Shown here piece by piece: positions 35,250-45,593 of a stretch of 64,000 bases of DNA. How positions within the stretch are numbered: the stretch's first letter is position 1; each line of letters starts with the position of its first letter. Source of the DNA: Hamiltosporidium tvaerminnensis (Eukaryota > Microsporidia > Dubosqiidae). A program made the position numbers and the translations under genes. The notes below the pieces were generated by a model. That model did not search any database and was not told where the DNA came from. It worked only from the letters and a program-made list of their open reading frames with translations. The DNA lies in assembly GCA_022605425.2 (NCBI GenBank), contig JAKIMF020000007.1:868001-932000 (forward strand), written 5' to 3'.

Positions 35250-35979
35250 CTTTATTTAAAAGTATCACATCTTTTTTAAAACAGTGACAAGTGTTATATC
35301 TGTTTTCATGACATTAACGCAGTTCTAGGTTTAACATAAATAACTGCTACCCCAAAACTCCATCAGTAACCCCTGCGATACCTACGTCCCAAAGCCTTTC
35401 ATCTACCAGGTGTGTAGAACCTAATTACTAGGCGAGGCAGTTGCCCGGAGTTCGTTAATGTCCGTTGCATGGAGTGTGATCGAAGGCCGAAGCCCCCCCT
35501 GGGCTCCCCCAAGACTATGCAGCATTCCCACTTACTCTACACTTTTTGAACCCAATAAACTTCTAGCTAAGATATATTTCAGAGATTTACATGGTATCCA
35601 CCTAGACAGTGCAATGTCATACCAACAGGTATAACCTGCTACTTAGCTTTCCTGGCTTTATATGGTTTTTTGTTTTGTATCTCCCAGGCGCTAAGTCTTC
35701 TAACCCCAGTGAGCAAGGCTAGGTTTCCATGCTTTTACATGGCAATTACCTACATGTTCAGCCGCGGTCTGCAATCTGGTTACATAAAAAACTACAAATA
35801 AATTTGTAGAAAAAGTTTCTCCATTTCTTAGACCTCTTCTCCTCATAACAACTCTCATGGAACAACCGAAGATGTAGTGTGGTTTTATTCCCACCAAAAA
35901 TCCAAACAATGACCTCACACCAGTTTCACACACTCATTGCCAAGCAGAAAGTTTTTTATGTGGTTATCCTCCCTCCACC
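35250..35979 (-). mobile_element. 0.7-kb retroposon, fresh copy with intact small ORF
   Basis: About 730 bp, highly similar to 9854..10570 and 47272..47994. On the minus strand it starts 'ggtggagggaggataacc' and ends 'gatacttttaaataaag'. The flanks show only a weak possible duplication ('ataagtgtaaa' against 'ataattttaaa'). The element is richer in G and C than its surroundings. It lies just upstream of the 36055 gene and ends 75 bases before its start. Confidence 0.8.
35700..35933 (-). CDS. 77-codon ORF carried by the retroposon
   Basis: The ORF begins 'MCETGVRSLFGFLVGIK' and contains 'TRLQTAAEHVGNCHVKAW'. The copy at 47718..47951 encodes a 77-residue version with about a dozen differences and the same length; the copy at 9854 has a one-base insertion. 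I recognise no domain. It may be a small element-encoded peptide or a chance ORF kept because the copies are young. Confidence 0.3.
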   Translation of the reverse strand: MCETGVRSLFGFLVGIKPHYIFGCSMRVVMRRRGLRNGETFSTNLFVVFYVTRLQTAAEHVGNCHVKAWKPSLAHWG

Positions 35980-36054
35980 ATAATTTTAAAATATATGTAA
36001 AAATTTTTATTAATTAATTAAATTAATATAAAATGTCAGATTAACCCCTATAAT

Positions 36055-38292
36055 ATGATAATTAGAACGTTTAAAAATATATTTCTTAATTATTTTATTT
36101 GTTATCTAAAAGTTGTATGTCTTTCAAATTTAGATACTAATTGTTATTTTAAACAAGATAACTGCACTTTTGCAGCCGATAATTGCAACGGTAAAAATTA
36201 TGATAAGGTTTTAGATCTTTATACCCGACCAATTCCCATCAGTGATCCTTCGAGATATTTTCCATCTATAACTTTATCAAATCGATTTCACCCATATAAT
36301 TTACCTCGAAAATCCCAAGAAAAATCTATAGACATAACTAAACATATTTCACACAATGATCAATTCAATCCACAAAAACTACCCAGTTGTTTATATTCAA
36401 GTTATATATCGTCACAGAATATATCTACAGATGATAATTTACCTCGATTTGACTTGGCATTTTGTCATTTAATAGAGTCAAATCAAAGTGCATTGCAAAA
36501 TAAAGATGTTCCGAATCTAGAATCGACTGCACAAAGCAATATTTTACTACATCAAGAAAAACAATTCTTATTTGCGCAGCAATATCAATTATTACCTGAG
36601 AATAGCGATAAAAGCAATACTAAAGAATCCGAAAGCTGCGTATCTGATTTGAAAACCCCAAACGCATTAAGTTCACTAATTAATTTTCACGATGAATTTG
36701 ACTATAAAGGCACAATATCTTATTTAGAATTTTTGAAAAAAATAACACTTCACAATGCTACACCCAAATCCTATGAAGAACAGTATGATTTAAAACGTGC
36801 TAAAAAAAGACTAAATTTATTGCTCTCAAGGCAAGAAAGATATGTTGCGACTGCTGATAATAAAAGTTTGCTATCGAAATGTGAAGAAGGAGACAAACTT
36901 AATATGATTTGTAACAAATATCATAATTATACTAGAGAATATTCAATGACCCGATGGAAAAAAATAGGTATCCACATATTCCGCCGATTGAAAAGTATAC
37001 AAAAGGAATACGATTCTATTCTCAAATCCTTTATTAAATTGGAAGAATTTGTAATAAATAGTAAAGAAAAAAATGCCAATGACATTGTTTTGAATAATAT
37101 TGCTAAAATGAATTTAGATGAAATTTTTATAGGTGAATTACACGCTCATTCATATAAAGATTTGATTTCTTCGAATATTAAAAATATTTTTGATAACATA
37201 TTCCTGAAAAACAAACCATGCATTTGGGAAACACAATCGAATGCACAACGTTTAACATACACTGTTCAAGAGCTAGAACATATATTTTCTTACGAAATTG
37301 CAAATTTAAAATCTCAGGATACTGATATTTCTAATGTAATTAAGGTATGTTGGTATTTTGTAGATTATGAAAAAGTACTTTTCCAAGATATGGACATAAA
37401 TATGATATTAGAAGCTTTAAACCTACCAAAAATGACAGAAACATTGGTTAAACTTAATGAATGCATGAAGATAGATTTATTTTATGAAATATTGGTCTTA
37501 ATTGAGCGATATGGCAAAAATCTTGAACAAATTATAAAAAAAAATCATGTTGTTTCGACAGTTTTTCTCTTAAATGCCTTGGTCATAAATTTTCAACAAA
37601 TCAACTACACTCATTCGCAAAGTAAGTCATACGAAGATTTATATAAAACATCAAAAGTAAAAATTAATGCCGATATTTTCTATAGAGGAAAACTTTTTGA
37701 AGAACTCTTGAGAAATTTAGAAAACTACGAAACAATAGCAAATTTGTATGGAATGCTCAACACATGTAGATTTATTTTGAATTTAGTTATCTCTAGAAAA
37801 AGTCGAAGTACTTTATTTTTTTTGCAAATACCATGTTTGATAGCAATGATTCTAGATGAATCGTTTATATCTAATAAAACACAAACCAAGGAATTTTTCG
37901 CTTTTATTCTATTGCTTATTAAAAAAAAAGAAATAATCTACAGGCAGAAAGAATTCTATAATGACAAGATACAATATTTTTTTGAGACAAATTCTCCAAT
38001 AATTGATAAATTAGTGAATTTTAACCTAATGCTAATCAAAAAATACATAAATTTAAGGCAAAAGAGATACCTGAGGCGTATATTTTATGAGAAATGTGAG
38101 AACGTATTCAAAAGCTTAGTCGCTTTAAGCCAAAATATACCAAAAAAAGATTTAAAATTGAAAAAATTATATGCCTCGCAGTTGTATTGGATAATGATAT
38201 TTGGGAAAAAAAGTTTAATATATTCAAATAACCGTAATAATATATCCCTTTTGGCTACAAATCTCAGAAAAAAAATCAATGAACTTATTTAG
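36055..38292 (+). CDS. Secreted protein of unknown function, paralogous family
   Basis: A 745-residue protein with an N-terminal hydrophobic stretch (about residues 8-25, 'IFLNYFICYLKVVCL') fitting a signal peptide, a Cys-containing segment after it (residues 29-45), a polar Ser/Asn/Gln-rich region up to about 200, and then a long mostly helical, Lys/Leu-rich part to the end. Four C residues at the start of the CCCC run at 36045..36048 and an ATG seven bases later fit the local start signal. No domain recognised. A decayed paralogue at 2173..3400 shows that it belongs to a family. The layout (signal peptide, fast-evolving helical body) is like other lineage-specific secreted microsporidian families; the role is unknown. 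Confidence 0.8.
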   Translation: MIIRTFKNIFLNYFICYLKVVCLSNLDTNCYFKQDNCTFAADNCNGKNYDKVLDLYTRPIPISDPSRYFPSITLSNRFHPYNLPRKSQEKSIDITKHISHNDQFNPQKLPSCLYSSYISSQNISTDDNLPRFDLAFCHLIESNQSALQNKDVPNLESTAQSNILLHQEKQFLFAQQYQLLPENSDKSNTKESESCVSDLKTPNALSSLINFHDEFDYKGTISYLEFLKKITLHNATPKSYEEQYDLKRAKKRLNLLLSRQERYVATADNKSLLSKCEEGDKLNMICNKYHNYTREYSMTRWKKIGIHIFRRLKSIQKEYDSILKSFIKLEEFVINSKEKNANDIVLNNIAKMNLDEIFIGELHAHSYKDLISSNIKNIFDNIFLKNKPCIWETQSNAQRLTYTVQELEHIFSYEIANLKSQDTDISNVIKVCWYFVDYEKVLFQDMDINMILEALNLPKMTETLVKLNECMKIDLFYEILVLIERYGKNLEQIIKKNHVVSTVFLLNALVINFQQINYTHSQSKSYEDLYKTSKVKINADIFYRGKLFEELLRNLENYETIANLYGMLNTCRFILNLVISRKSRSTLFFLQIPCLIAMILDESFISNKTQTKEFFAFILLLIKKKEIIYRQKEFYNDKIQYFFETNSPIIDKLVNFNLMLIKKYINLRQKRYLRRIFYEKCENVFKSLVALSQNIPKKDLKLKKLYASQLYWIMIFGKKSLIYSNNRNNISLLATNLRKKINELI

Positions 38293-38319
38293 TCTTAAAA
38301 TAATTTTTCTGAAATAATA

Positions 38320-38760
38320 AAATTGGATTTAGATGTTTTCACTTACATGTATCTCTTCTATTTCTTTAACTAATATATTTTTCTCATATAAGTCTGACTT
38401 ATCGTTTATATTTATAGTCGCTTCCCTAAATGCAATTTCTCTTTCTGAAATATAGAATGCTACTTCTTTTAAATGTTTAACATATTGTTCTATATGTCTT
38501 GCTTGTCTTAAAGATATAATTTCTTATCATGAATCTTGGTATTCAATAATTCTCTTTAAGGCTATTTTCATCTCCCCTTCAGGATTTAGTCTTGACTCAA
38601 GCATTATCCGTCGATCAAAAAAATTGTTTTGAATATACTTCTTAGTACTATCAACGGAATCATTTTCATGAAATTCATGACTATTTGAAGTTCTTTGAAA
38701 CCAACATCGTGGGTTTCGCATCATGTTTAGCTGGACTGTACGTAAAGAATTATCCTCACG
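38320..38760 (-). mobile_element. LINE relic (copy C), 3' end
   Basis: The minus ORF 38527..38724 contains 'STKKYIQNNFFDRRIMLESR', which follows the 'KKTVETISFDRRRGLESG' block of the main LINE. The rest of the copy to 38320 aligns in order with the Glu-rich tail region. More diverged than copies A and B, so perhaps an older subfamily. Confidence 0.6.
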
Positions 38761-41220
38761 CTACATTTAAAAAATAACCTGTTCTATTTGCTAACAGACT
38801 GTAACTCGTAAGATTTACAGTGCCAACTATTTTAAGTATGCCTTGGAATGCGATTCTAATTCAATCAGCTTTATCATGTTTTCGAGTATATCCTGAAGAT
38901 AATTTATCGGTTTTGATTTATAATTTGAAAACAAAATTTTATTCACCAAAATATAAAAAGTAAAAAAATTCTATGGGAAAACAAAAAAAGCCCGTTGTAA
39001 ATATTTCATTTATATGTTTAGTAGTAGTTTTTTTTGTTTGCAGCTTTGAAATTGTATAAAATGTAAGATTGTTCAACAATCTAAAATCACTTGTTCTTCT
39101 TTTAAACTATACCGGATATTAATAACAATTAAAACTTTATTTTTTCTGCTTTAAAAAACGGTTAAACATATCAAAGATCTAAATTTTTGTACTATAAATG
39201 TAATTACTGTTATAAATACAAGTTTATTTCTTTTCCATTAAATATAAAAATCAAAACTATAACTGAAAATTTTCCGTGTAATATATTTACCGAATTCCAA
39301 TATAAGTAAAAACCTGTAAAGAATATAACTAAATAAACCACGCAGAATTTTTTTATTTAGTATGTTTAATTTAAATGCCTATGTTTTAGAGTTATATCTA
39401 ATTCATAATTTATATTCGAGTGCTTTATTTTATCAATGGTATTACTATTTTCAACTATAATAAAATAATCCAAAAAATAAAGATCGGGTATCCTTTTACA
39501 CAGATTATTCGATGTTTTTTTGAATGGTGAAGAGAAGATAACCTCTTTGTATGGAATGGATACGAGAAATTGTAGTGAAAATTCTTGTTTGGTTTTTGAG
39601 GTATAATAAAAAGTTTCATTTTTGACTGTATGTAGCAAAAATATCTAAAACTAGGAAAATTTGTATACAAATACACCTTTTCCACAATGATCTTTTAACT
39701 TTTATGTATCTTTATTTAAAATAGCGGTTAAACACGTAAATAATTGCTATAAGAAAATATACAAATCTAGCTTTGCTCCTTTCGGTTAGAAGACTAGGCA
39801 CTTGCAGAATGCAATAAAAAATAAATATAAAAAATCCGGAAAGTTAATTTTCGGTTATATATGTTTTTATAGAGTTTCGAGCCTGAATGAATTTATTTTT
39901 ATTGCAGAAATATCATTGCTATAAGTCAATTAGGTCTAGTAAGTTTAGAACAAGTAGAAAGGCTTCTGGTTCGAAAGAGAAATTGCAAAATAAGTTTTGA
40001 TCTTAGATCATACTTGAAACATCTATATTGACAAAAATAGTGGAAGTTTTACGCTCATAAAATAGGTTTTGTCTGGCTTCTACGTGAACAATATTCAAGA
40101 TTTTAGTATCTTAGGGAATATGAGGAAAAATCGATGAAACAATTATCTATGTAAAACTTAGAACTTAGAACTAAGCTATGCCATAAAGAACATAATACTT
40201 GACACACCAAAAAGGACTGTGAATTTTTAATAATGCTTCTATTATGTATCTTAATAGACTATGGATATCCATGAACGTAGAAGCATATTATTTCTATATT
40301 TCTCAAAAAATGATTGAAAATTTCTTTTAATTAAAAATGTGTTAAGAATCGGGACAAACTGTTGATGAAAACCGATAAAAACCTTAATATACGTACAAAG
40401 GATTGAGAAAACGAAGATAATGTACCTTACATAGATATAAGTAATAAAATCAAGATGCTTTTATGTAAATACCATTTCGAAAAAAACGCTGGCTGTAGAT
40501 AAAATGCCAAAAAAAAAACAAAGACTTAAAATATAGAAATAAGTCAAGTATAAAGAGAGGGGAATGAAATCAACTTAAACTTACATGAAAAGTAGCCGTA
40601 TTAAATAAATCTACGATCTGAAATTTTATCATTTTTTACCCTCCTATTATGGATTTAGCAACAAATTTACGAAACTGTATAAACAATTACAATGAAATTT
40701 TAATAAATTTTAACAAACTATAAAAAAATCCTTAAATTTACTCTAAACCTTTAAAATTAAAGCGGTTGGAAATAACCAATAATTTTATTTTTTCAGTTTT
40801 TAAATCAATTATATTCGTTGAGAATACTTAAAAATTTCATTTCAGTTTTTTAGAAAAATAAATTTATATTTTTACATTATATTTTATACTTTTTAGTTAA
40901 ACTCATATAATGTAAAATCAATCCACCAATTAGCCTTTTCATCCAGTCTGGTATTTTATTTCGTATTCAAAGAATACATCCCCCTTCATTCTATCTTCAT
41001 TATTTTGCCTTACTATTAACCAATGGTAAAGCAACGCAGAAATTTTCTTCATGCTAAGTAAAATGAGTGTAATTCAAAACAAAATATTTATTTGTTTTTT
41101 GGCTGAAAAGATTATTTGAAGCATTCAGCAAACTTTTATAAATCAATAGAATTTAAAATTTAAAAAAATAAGTAAATAATAAATTAAATAATTAAATAAA
41201 TTCCAAGTTAAAACTTCTTC
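38761..41220. other. Gene-free region with decayed element DNA
   Basis: No supported gene. Small overlapping minus ORFs at 39366..39685 lack motifs. Around 40165..40215 the plus strand reads Cys-x2-Glu-x4-His-x4-Cys with one stop, spaced exactly like a retrotransposon zinc knuckle whose second Cys is lost; this could be a gag relic. Confidence 0.35.
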
Positions 41221-41224
41221 AAAA

Positions 41225-41560
41225 ACTTTATCAATTTCCTTATATGTCTTTACCTCCTACCATGTATTCTTCTACATCCAACTCTTTATTTATAATAATC
41301 TTCGAGTCCTCATATTTAGTTCCTCCTTCTGTAATATGGAATGTAAGATATTTCTTAAACTTATCAAACACCATCTTCTCAGTTATTTTCTCTTTTTAAA
41401 ATAGGTTTTGGTTTTTCATCTATCTCAGATATCTTAATATCACCTATTTACACTCTTTTCACATCTCGCTTCAGAATTTAGTCCATACTTAAGTAATATT
41501 CTTCTATAAATCTAAATAATTTTCACTGTATTCTTAATTACTAACTTCTTAATATGTGCT
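41225..41560 (-). mobile_element. LINE relic (copy D), 3' end
   Basis: On the minus strand 'KNTVKII' followed by an Arg-containing block and 'GLNSEARCEKS' tracks the 'KKTVETISFDRRRGLESGPN' region of the main LINE with frame breaks. The DNA then follows the acidic tail region toward 41225. Confidence 0.55.
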
Positions 41561-41579
41561 CTACATTATTAAGTACTTA

Positions 41580-41982
41580 CAATATTTTCAAAGTATGACT
41601 TACAATATTTTCAAAGTATGACGTATAATATTTTCAAAATATGACTTATAATATTTTCAAAATATGACTTACAATATTTTCAAAGTATGACTTACAATAT
41701 TTTCAAAATATGACTTATAATATTTTCAAAATATGACTTACAATATTTTCAAAGTATGACTTACAATATTTTCAAAATATGACTTATAATATTTTCAAAA
41801 TATGACTTATAATATTTTCAAAATATGACTTATAATATTTTCAAAATATGACTTATAATATTTTCAAAATATGACTTACAATATTTTCAAAATATGACTT
41901 ACAATATTTTCAAAATATGACGTATAATATTTTCAAAATATGACTTATAATATTTTTAAAGTATGACTTACAATATTTTATA
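41580..41982. repeat. 23-bp tandem array, about 17 copies
   Basis: Unit 'caatattttcaaaatatgac' plus 'tta', with two main variants (caaag/caaaa, ttaca/ttata). It abuts LINE relic D and opens the tandem-repeat-rich half of the window. Confidence 0.9.
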
Positions 41983-42230
41983 CCAATATTTTCCAAATCA
42001 TCACATATAACAGATTATCTAACCACTACTACATTTATAAATAAAACCTAACTCATTCTTTAAAAGTAAACAGAAATATAAGATTAGTATAATAAAACAT
42101 TATTTTTATATTAAAAATAAAATACAGATGAACCAACAATATAAGTCTTATACAAAAAAATTATAATTTATAAGAAATAAAATGTTATAAGAAATACATT
42201 ATATATTCTCATAAGAATTACTACTTTAAA

Positions 42231-42390
42231 CACTTATATTTATAAGAAATAGTCTTATAAGAAATAAAATGTTATGAGAAATACATTTTAAGAACTATAA
42301 GGTATTTGAACACTTATATTTATAAGAAATAGTCTTATAAGAAATAAAATGTTATGAGAAATACATTGTAGGAACTATAAAGTATATAAA
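42231..42390. repeat. 80-bp tandem duplication
   Basis: Two copies starting 'cacttatatttataagaaat' at 42231 and 42311; a shorter related piece precedes them. Confidence 0.75.
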
Positions 42391-42414
42391 AAGTATTTTG
42401 GGATGTATAAAAAC

Positions 42415-42800
42415 AATATTTAAGTAAATAAAGGGTTTAATAATACTAAATAGTATTAAAGGGTTTTAAGACACTAAATAGTAAATAAAGGGTTTTAAGA
42501 CATTAATAAGTAAATAAGAGGTTTTAAGACACTGAATAGTAAATAAGAGGTTTTAATATACTAAATAGTAAATAAAGGCTTTAAGACACTAAATAGTAAA
42601 TAAGAGGTTTTAATATACTAAATAGTAAATAAAGGGTTTAATATACTAAATAGTAAATAAAGGGGGTTAATATACTAATAAGTAAATAAAGGGTTTTAAT
42701 AATACTAAATAGTATTAAAGGGTTTTAATATACTAATAAGTAAATAAAGGGTTTAATAATACTAAATAGTAAATAAAAGGCTTTAATAGAGTATTACTAA
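42415..42800. repeat. Irregular 28 to 31-bp tandem array
   Basis: Repeats of 'taaataaagggttttaa' with 'atactaaatag' or 'gacactaaatag', about a dozen units with small indels. Confidence 0.8.
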
Positions 42801-42880
42801 ATAACACCCTATAATATCTAATTACAAAATAACACCTTAAAATATAATACCAAATAAACACCTTTAATAACGTATATCCC

Positions 42881-43158
42881 CTCTCCTAACACCCCCTACT
42901 CCCTTATACCTACCCCCTGTCCTTTCTGCCAAATTTGTAAAATATTATCCTCTCCTAAAACCCCCTACTCCCTTATACCTACCCCCTGTCCTTTCTGCCA
43001 AATCTGTAAAATATTATCCTCTCCTAAAACCCCCTACTCCCTTATACCTACCCCCTGTCCTTTCTGCCAAATTTGTAAAATATTATCCCTCTCCTAACAC
43101 CCTCTACTCCCTTAGACCTACCCCCTGTCCTTTCTGCCAAATCTGTAAAATATTATCC
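42881..43158. repeat. 69-bp tandem array made from the 3' end of the MSI1-like gene
   Basis: Four units, each starting 'ctctcctaa', at 42881, 42950, 43019 and 43089 (period 69, 69, 70). The last unit holds the final codons and stop of the 43104..44813 gene; the other three repeat these codons and the stop in the downstream flank. Confidence 0.9.
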
Positions 43159-44813
43159 TCAGCCACACTAGCAATCTCCCAAGGTTCAAGTGGATTAAAA
43201 CTAAAATCACAAACACTATTCGTATGTCCACCATGCATAAACAACAACTCAGGGGGACCATCCATAGATACATTATCCTTTGATATACCATCTTTACTAT
43301 CCTTTGATATACTATCCTTATCCTTACTATCCACACTACCACCTACACTACCACTACTCAAATCCCATATGCACACCCTTCTGTCTGCACTTGAAGATGC
43401 TAACACACTACCAAAATGAGGAGACCACTGTACCTGTAAAACCTCTTTCTTATGCCCAACCAACGTATACAAACACTCCTTTCCATTCCTAATATCCCAC
43501 ACCTTAACACTTCCATCCTTACCACCAGTAACCACCATATTCTCATCAGAACAAGAAAAATCACAACAAAAAATATCACTTGAATGTGCTTTCTCTACAA
43601 CCATACAACACGTATACATACGAGTATCCCATATCACTACTCTTCTATCATCACCTACACTACATCCTACATGTCCATTAAAATAATTAAATGTACAGTC
43701 ATTCACTACAGACGTATGTTTTTCTAATTTTGAAATTACTTCTTTTCCTTCTTCGTTTATATCAAATATACATACTAATTTATCTTCTCCAGTACTCATT
43801 AACTCACCATTTTTTATTTTATTCCAACACAACCCATAACCACCCCCAGTATGTCCCTTAAGCTCAAGCGTAGGATTAGTATGTGTGTTAGTTGTAGTAT
43901 TAGTAGTATTAGTAGTAGGGTTATTAGTATTAATAGTACTACTGTTAGTATAAGGATTATTACTACCCCTACTACTATTAGTTGTAGGGTTACTGTTATT
44001 AATAGTACTACTGTTAGTATAAGGATTATTACTACCCCTACTACTATTAGTTGTAGGGTTACTGTTATTAATAGTACTACTGTTAGTATAAGGATTATTA
44101 CTACCCCTATTACTATTAGTATAAGGATTATTACTATTACTACTATTACCACCAACCCAACTACCACTACTCTCACCACACATACTAAGGTACTTGGTAT
44201 AATCATATATGTGTATCTCTGGGTGATCACTACGTATAGCTATTATATTACTAGCAAATGGACAGTACCTAGTACGATTAACCTCATAAATAACAGGTAT
44301 CTGTTGTACAACCTTAATCTTATTATAACACAAGAAGCCATCAGTGGTAGTATTGTTAGTATTAGTGTTATTGTTAGTATTTATATTAGTGTTATTGTCA
44401 GTTATATCTTTATTACTGTTATTACTTATATCTTTATTTATATCTTTACTGTTATTACCAGACTTACTACCAACAATACTACCAGACTTACTACCAACAA
44501 TACTATCAAACCCACTACCCTCATATCCCTCATATCCTTCAATTATCTCATCAGGGAAGGTTACTGATACAATCTTAATATATTCTGTATCTGAATTACT
44601 AGTATGTGTACTAAGTAATAACCGTTGTGTAGTTGTATTATTAGATTCATTACGTATAGAATCTGGAAACCATTGTATACTAAGTGATGGCCAATTAAGT
44701 GCATGTGTTAGTAATATATCATATAAGTATGGTACATTCTTTCTCCATGTTTTGTATTCTTCGTTTATCATTTTGTGTTCAAGATTGTTAAAACTGTCTA
44801 TTTCTTCTGTCAT
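43104..44813 (-). CDS. MSI1: MSI1/RBBP4/HAT2-type WD40 histone-binding protein
   Basis: 569 residues. The N-terminal helix 'INEEYKTWRKNVPYLYD' (16-32) followed by 'LTHALNWPSLSIQWFPD' (35-51) is the signature of RBBP4/MSI1/HAT2 proteins, which bind histone H4 in CAF-1, HAT1 and deacetylase complexes in the nucleus. WD40 repeats follow ('SVKVWDIRNG', 'RVCIWDLSSG', 'ILQIWQKG'). Family members are about 425 residues; the excess comes from Ser/Asn-rich inserts at about 93-157 and 213-315. The second includes a 23-residue unit ('NNPYTNSSTIN...') repeated three times as an exact 69-bp DNA repeat at about 43925..44140. GGG on the plus strand at 44822..44824 gives the CCC signal. Which of MSI1 and HAT2 it is cannot be settled. 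Confidence 0.9.
   Translation of the reverse strand: MTEEIDSFNNLEHKMINEEYKTWRKNVPYLYDILLTHALNWPSLSIQWFPDSIRNESNNTTTQRLLLSTHTSNSDTEYIKIVSVTFPDEIIEGYEGYEGSGFDSIVGSKSGSIVGSKSGNNSKDINKDISNNSNKDITDNNTNINTNNNTNTNNTTTDGFLCYNKIKVVQQIPVIYEVNRTRYCPFASNIIAIRSDHPEIHIYDYTKYLSMCGESSGSWVGGNSSNSNNPYTNSNRGSNNPYTNSSTINNSNPTTNSSRGSNNPYTNSSTINNSNPTTNSSRGSNNPYTNSSTINTNNPTTNTTNTTTNTHTNPTLELKGHTGGGYGLCWNKIKNGELMSTGEDKLVCIFDINEEGKEVISKLEKHTSVVNDCTFNYFNGHVGCSVGDDRRVVIWDTRMYTCCMVVEKAHSSDIFCCDFSCSDENMVVTGGKDGSVKVWDIRNGKECLYTLVGHKKEVLQVQWSPHFGSVLASSSADRRVCIWDLSSGSVGGSVDSKDKDSISKDSKDGISKDNVSMDGPPELLFMHGGHTNSVCDFSFNPLEPWEIASVAEDNILQIWQKGQGVGLRE
43925..44140. repeat. 69-bp in-frame tandem repeat inside the MSI1-like gene
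   Basis: Three units with 'actgttagtataaggattat' at 43941, 44010 and 44079, period exactly 69. They encode the Asn/Thr-rich insert. Confidence 0.9.
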
Positions 44814-44855
44814 TTGTAGAAGGGTTATTTGTATGAAGGAATATTAGTATTTTGT

Positions 44856-44939
44856 GGGTGGTGTTAGTATATTGGTATTAGATGGGTGGTGTTAGTATAT
44901 TGGTATTAGGTGGGTGGTGTTAGATGTAAGTATATAGGT
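44856..44939. repeat. 28-bp tandem repeat upstream of the MSI1-like gene
   Basis: Three units starting 'gggtggtgttag' at 44856, 44884 and 44912. A run of 'ataagagtataag' type repeats follows to about 45070. The rest, to the DnaJ gene, is AT-rich with repeated 'aaaaccaatta' and 'ctccatcctact' pieces. Confidence 0.8.
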
Positions 44940-45593
44940 ATTAGAGGATAATAGTATAAGACATAAGAACATAAGAGTATAAGAGGATAAGAATATAAGA
45001 GTGTACAAATACTTTATATTATTACTTTTATATTCTTATATCTTATACTCTTATGTCTTATGTCTTATATAAGTTCTTTATTAAAGAATAGAAATAAAAA
45101 TTTTATTAACTGTAATAATTATAAATTTTATTTTAAAATATTCACTTCTGTAAGACTTACAAATTATAAAACTATGATTATAAATTTTATTTTTTAAAAT
45201 ATTATTCACTTATATTACAATAAAAAAACCAAGAAATTATTTTATTTTTTAAAACATATCCTCTCCTATTACAATAAAAACTTTAGAACTATAACACTAT
45301 AACACTGTTCTACTAAAAAACCAATATATATTTTTCAAAACTCCATCCTACTAATAAAAAACCAATTAATTATTTTATTTTTTAAAACTCTATCCTACTA
45401 ATAAAATTTTGAAACAAATATTTTATTTTAACATTTTATCGTACTGAAAAACAAATAAATATATTTTTATTTTTTAAAACTCCATCCTACTGAAAAAGAA
45501 CCATTAAAATAAAAATATAAAATACCATTTTTTTTTTCTAGAAATTTCTTTCACTTTTTTATTTTTTTCTAGAAATTTCGTAAGAATAAATAA

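Noticed and set aside
35250-35979. Solo LTR of an LTR retrotransposon
   Set aside because: The sister copy at 9854 has a 14-bp target duplication, and the ends are not TG...CA; LINE-type insertion fits better.
41580-41982. CRISPR-like array
   Set aside because: The 23-bp units follow each other without spacers of unique sequence, and the DNA is eukaryotic; this is a simple tandem array.
43814-44847. Long hydrophobic plus and minus ORFs (Val/Ile/Ser/Thr-rich) over the MSI1-like gene
   Set aside because: They are other frames of the Asn/Thr-rich repeat; the WD40 frame has clear family motifs and the start signal.
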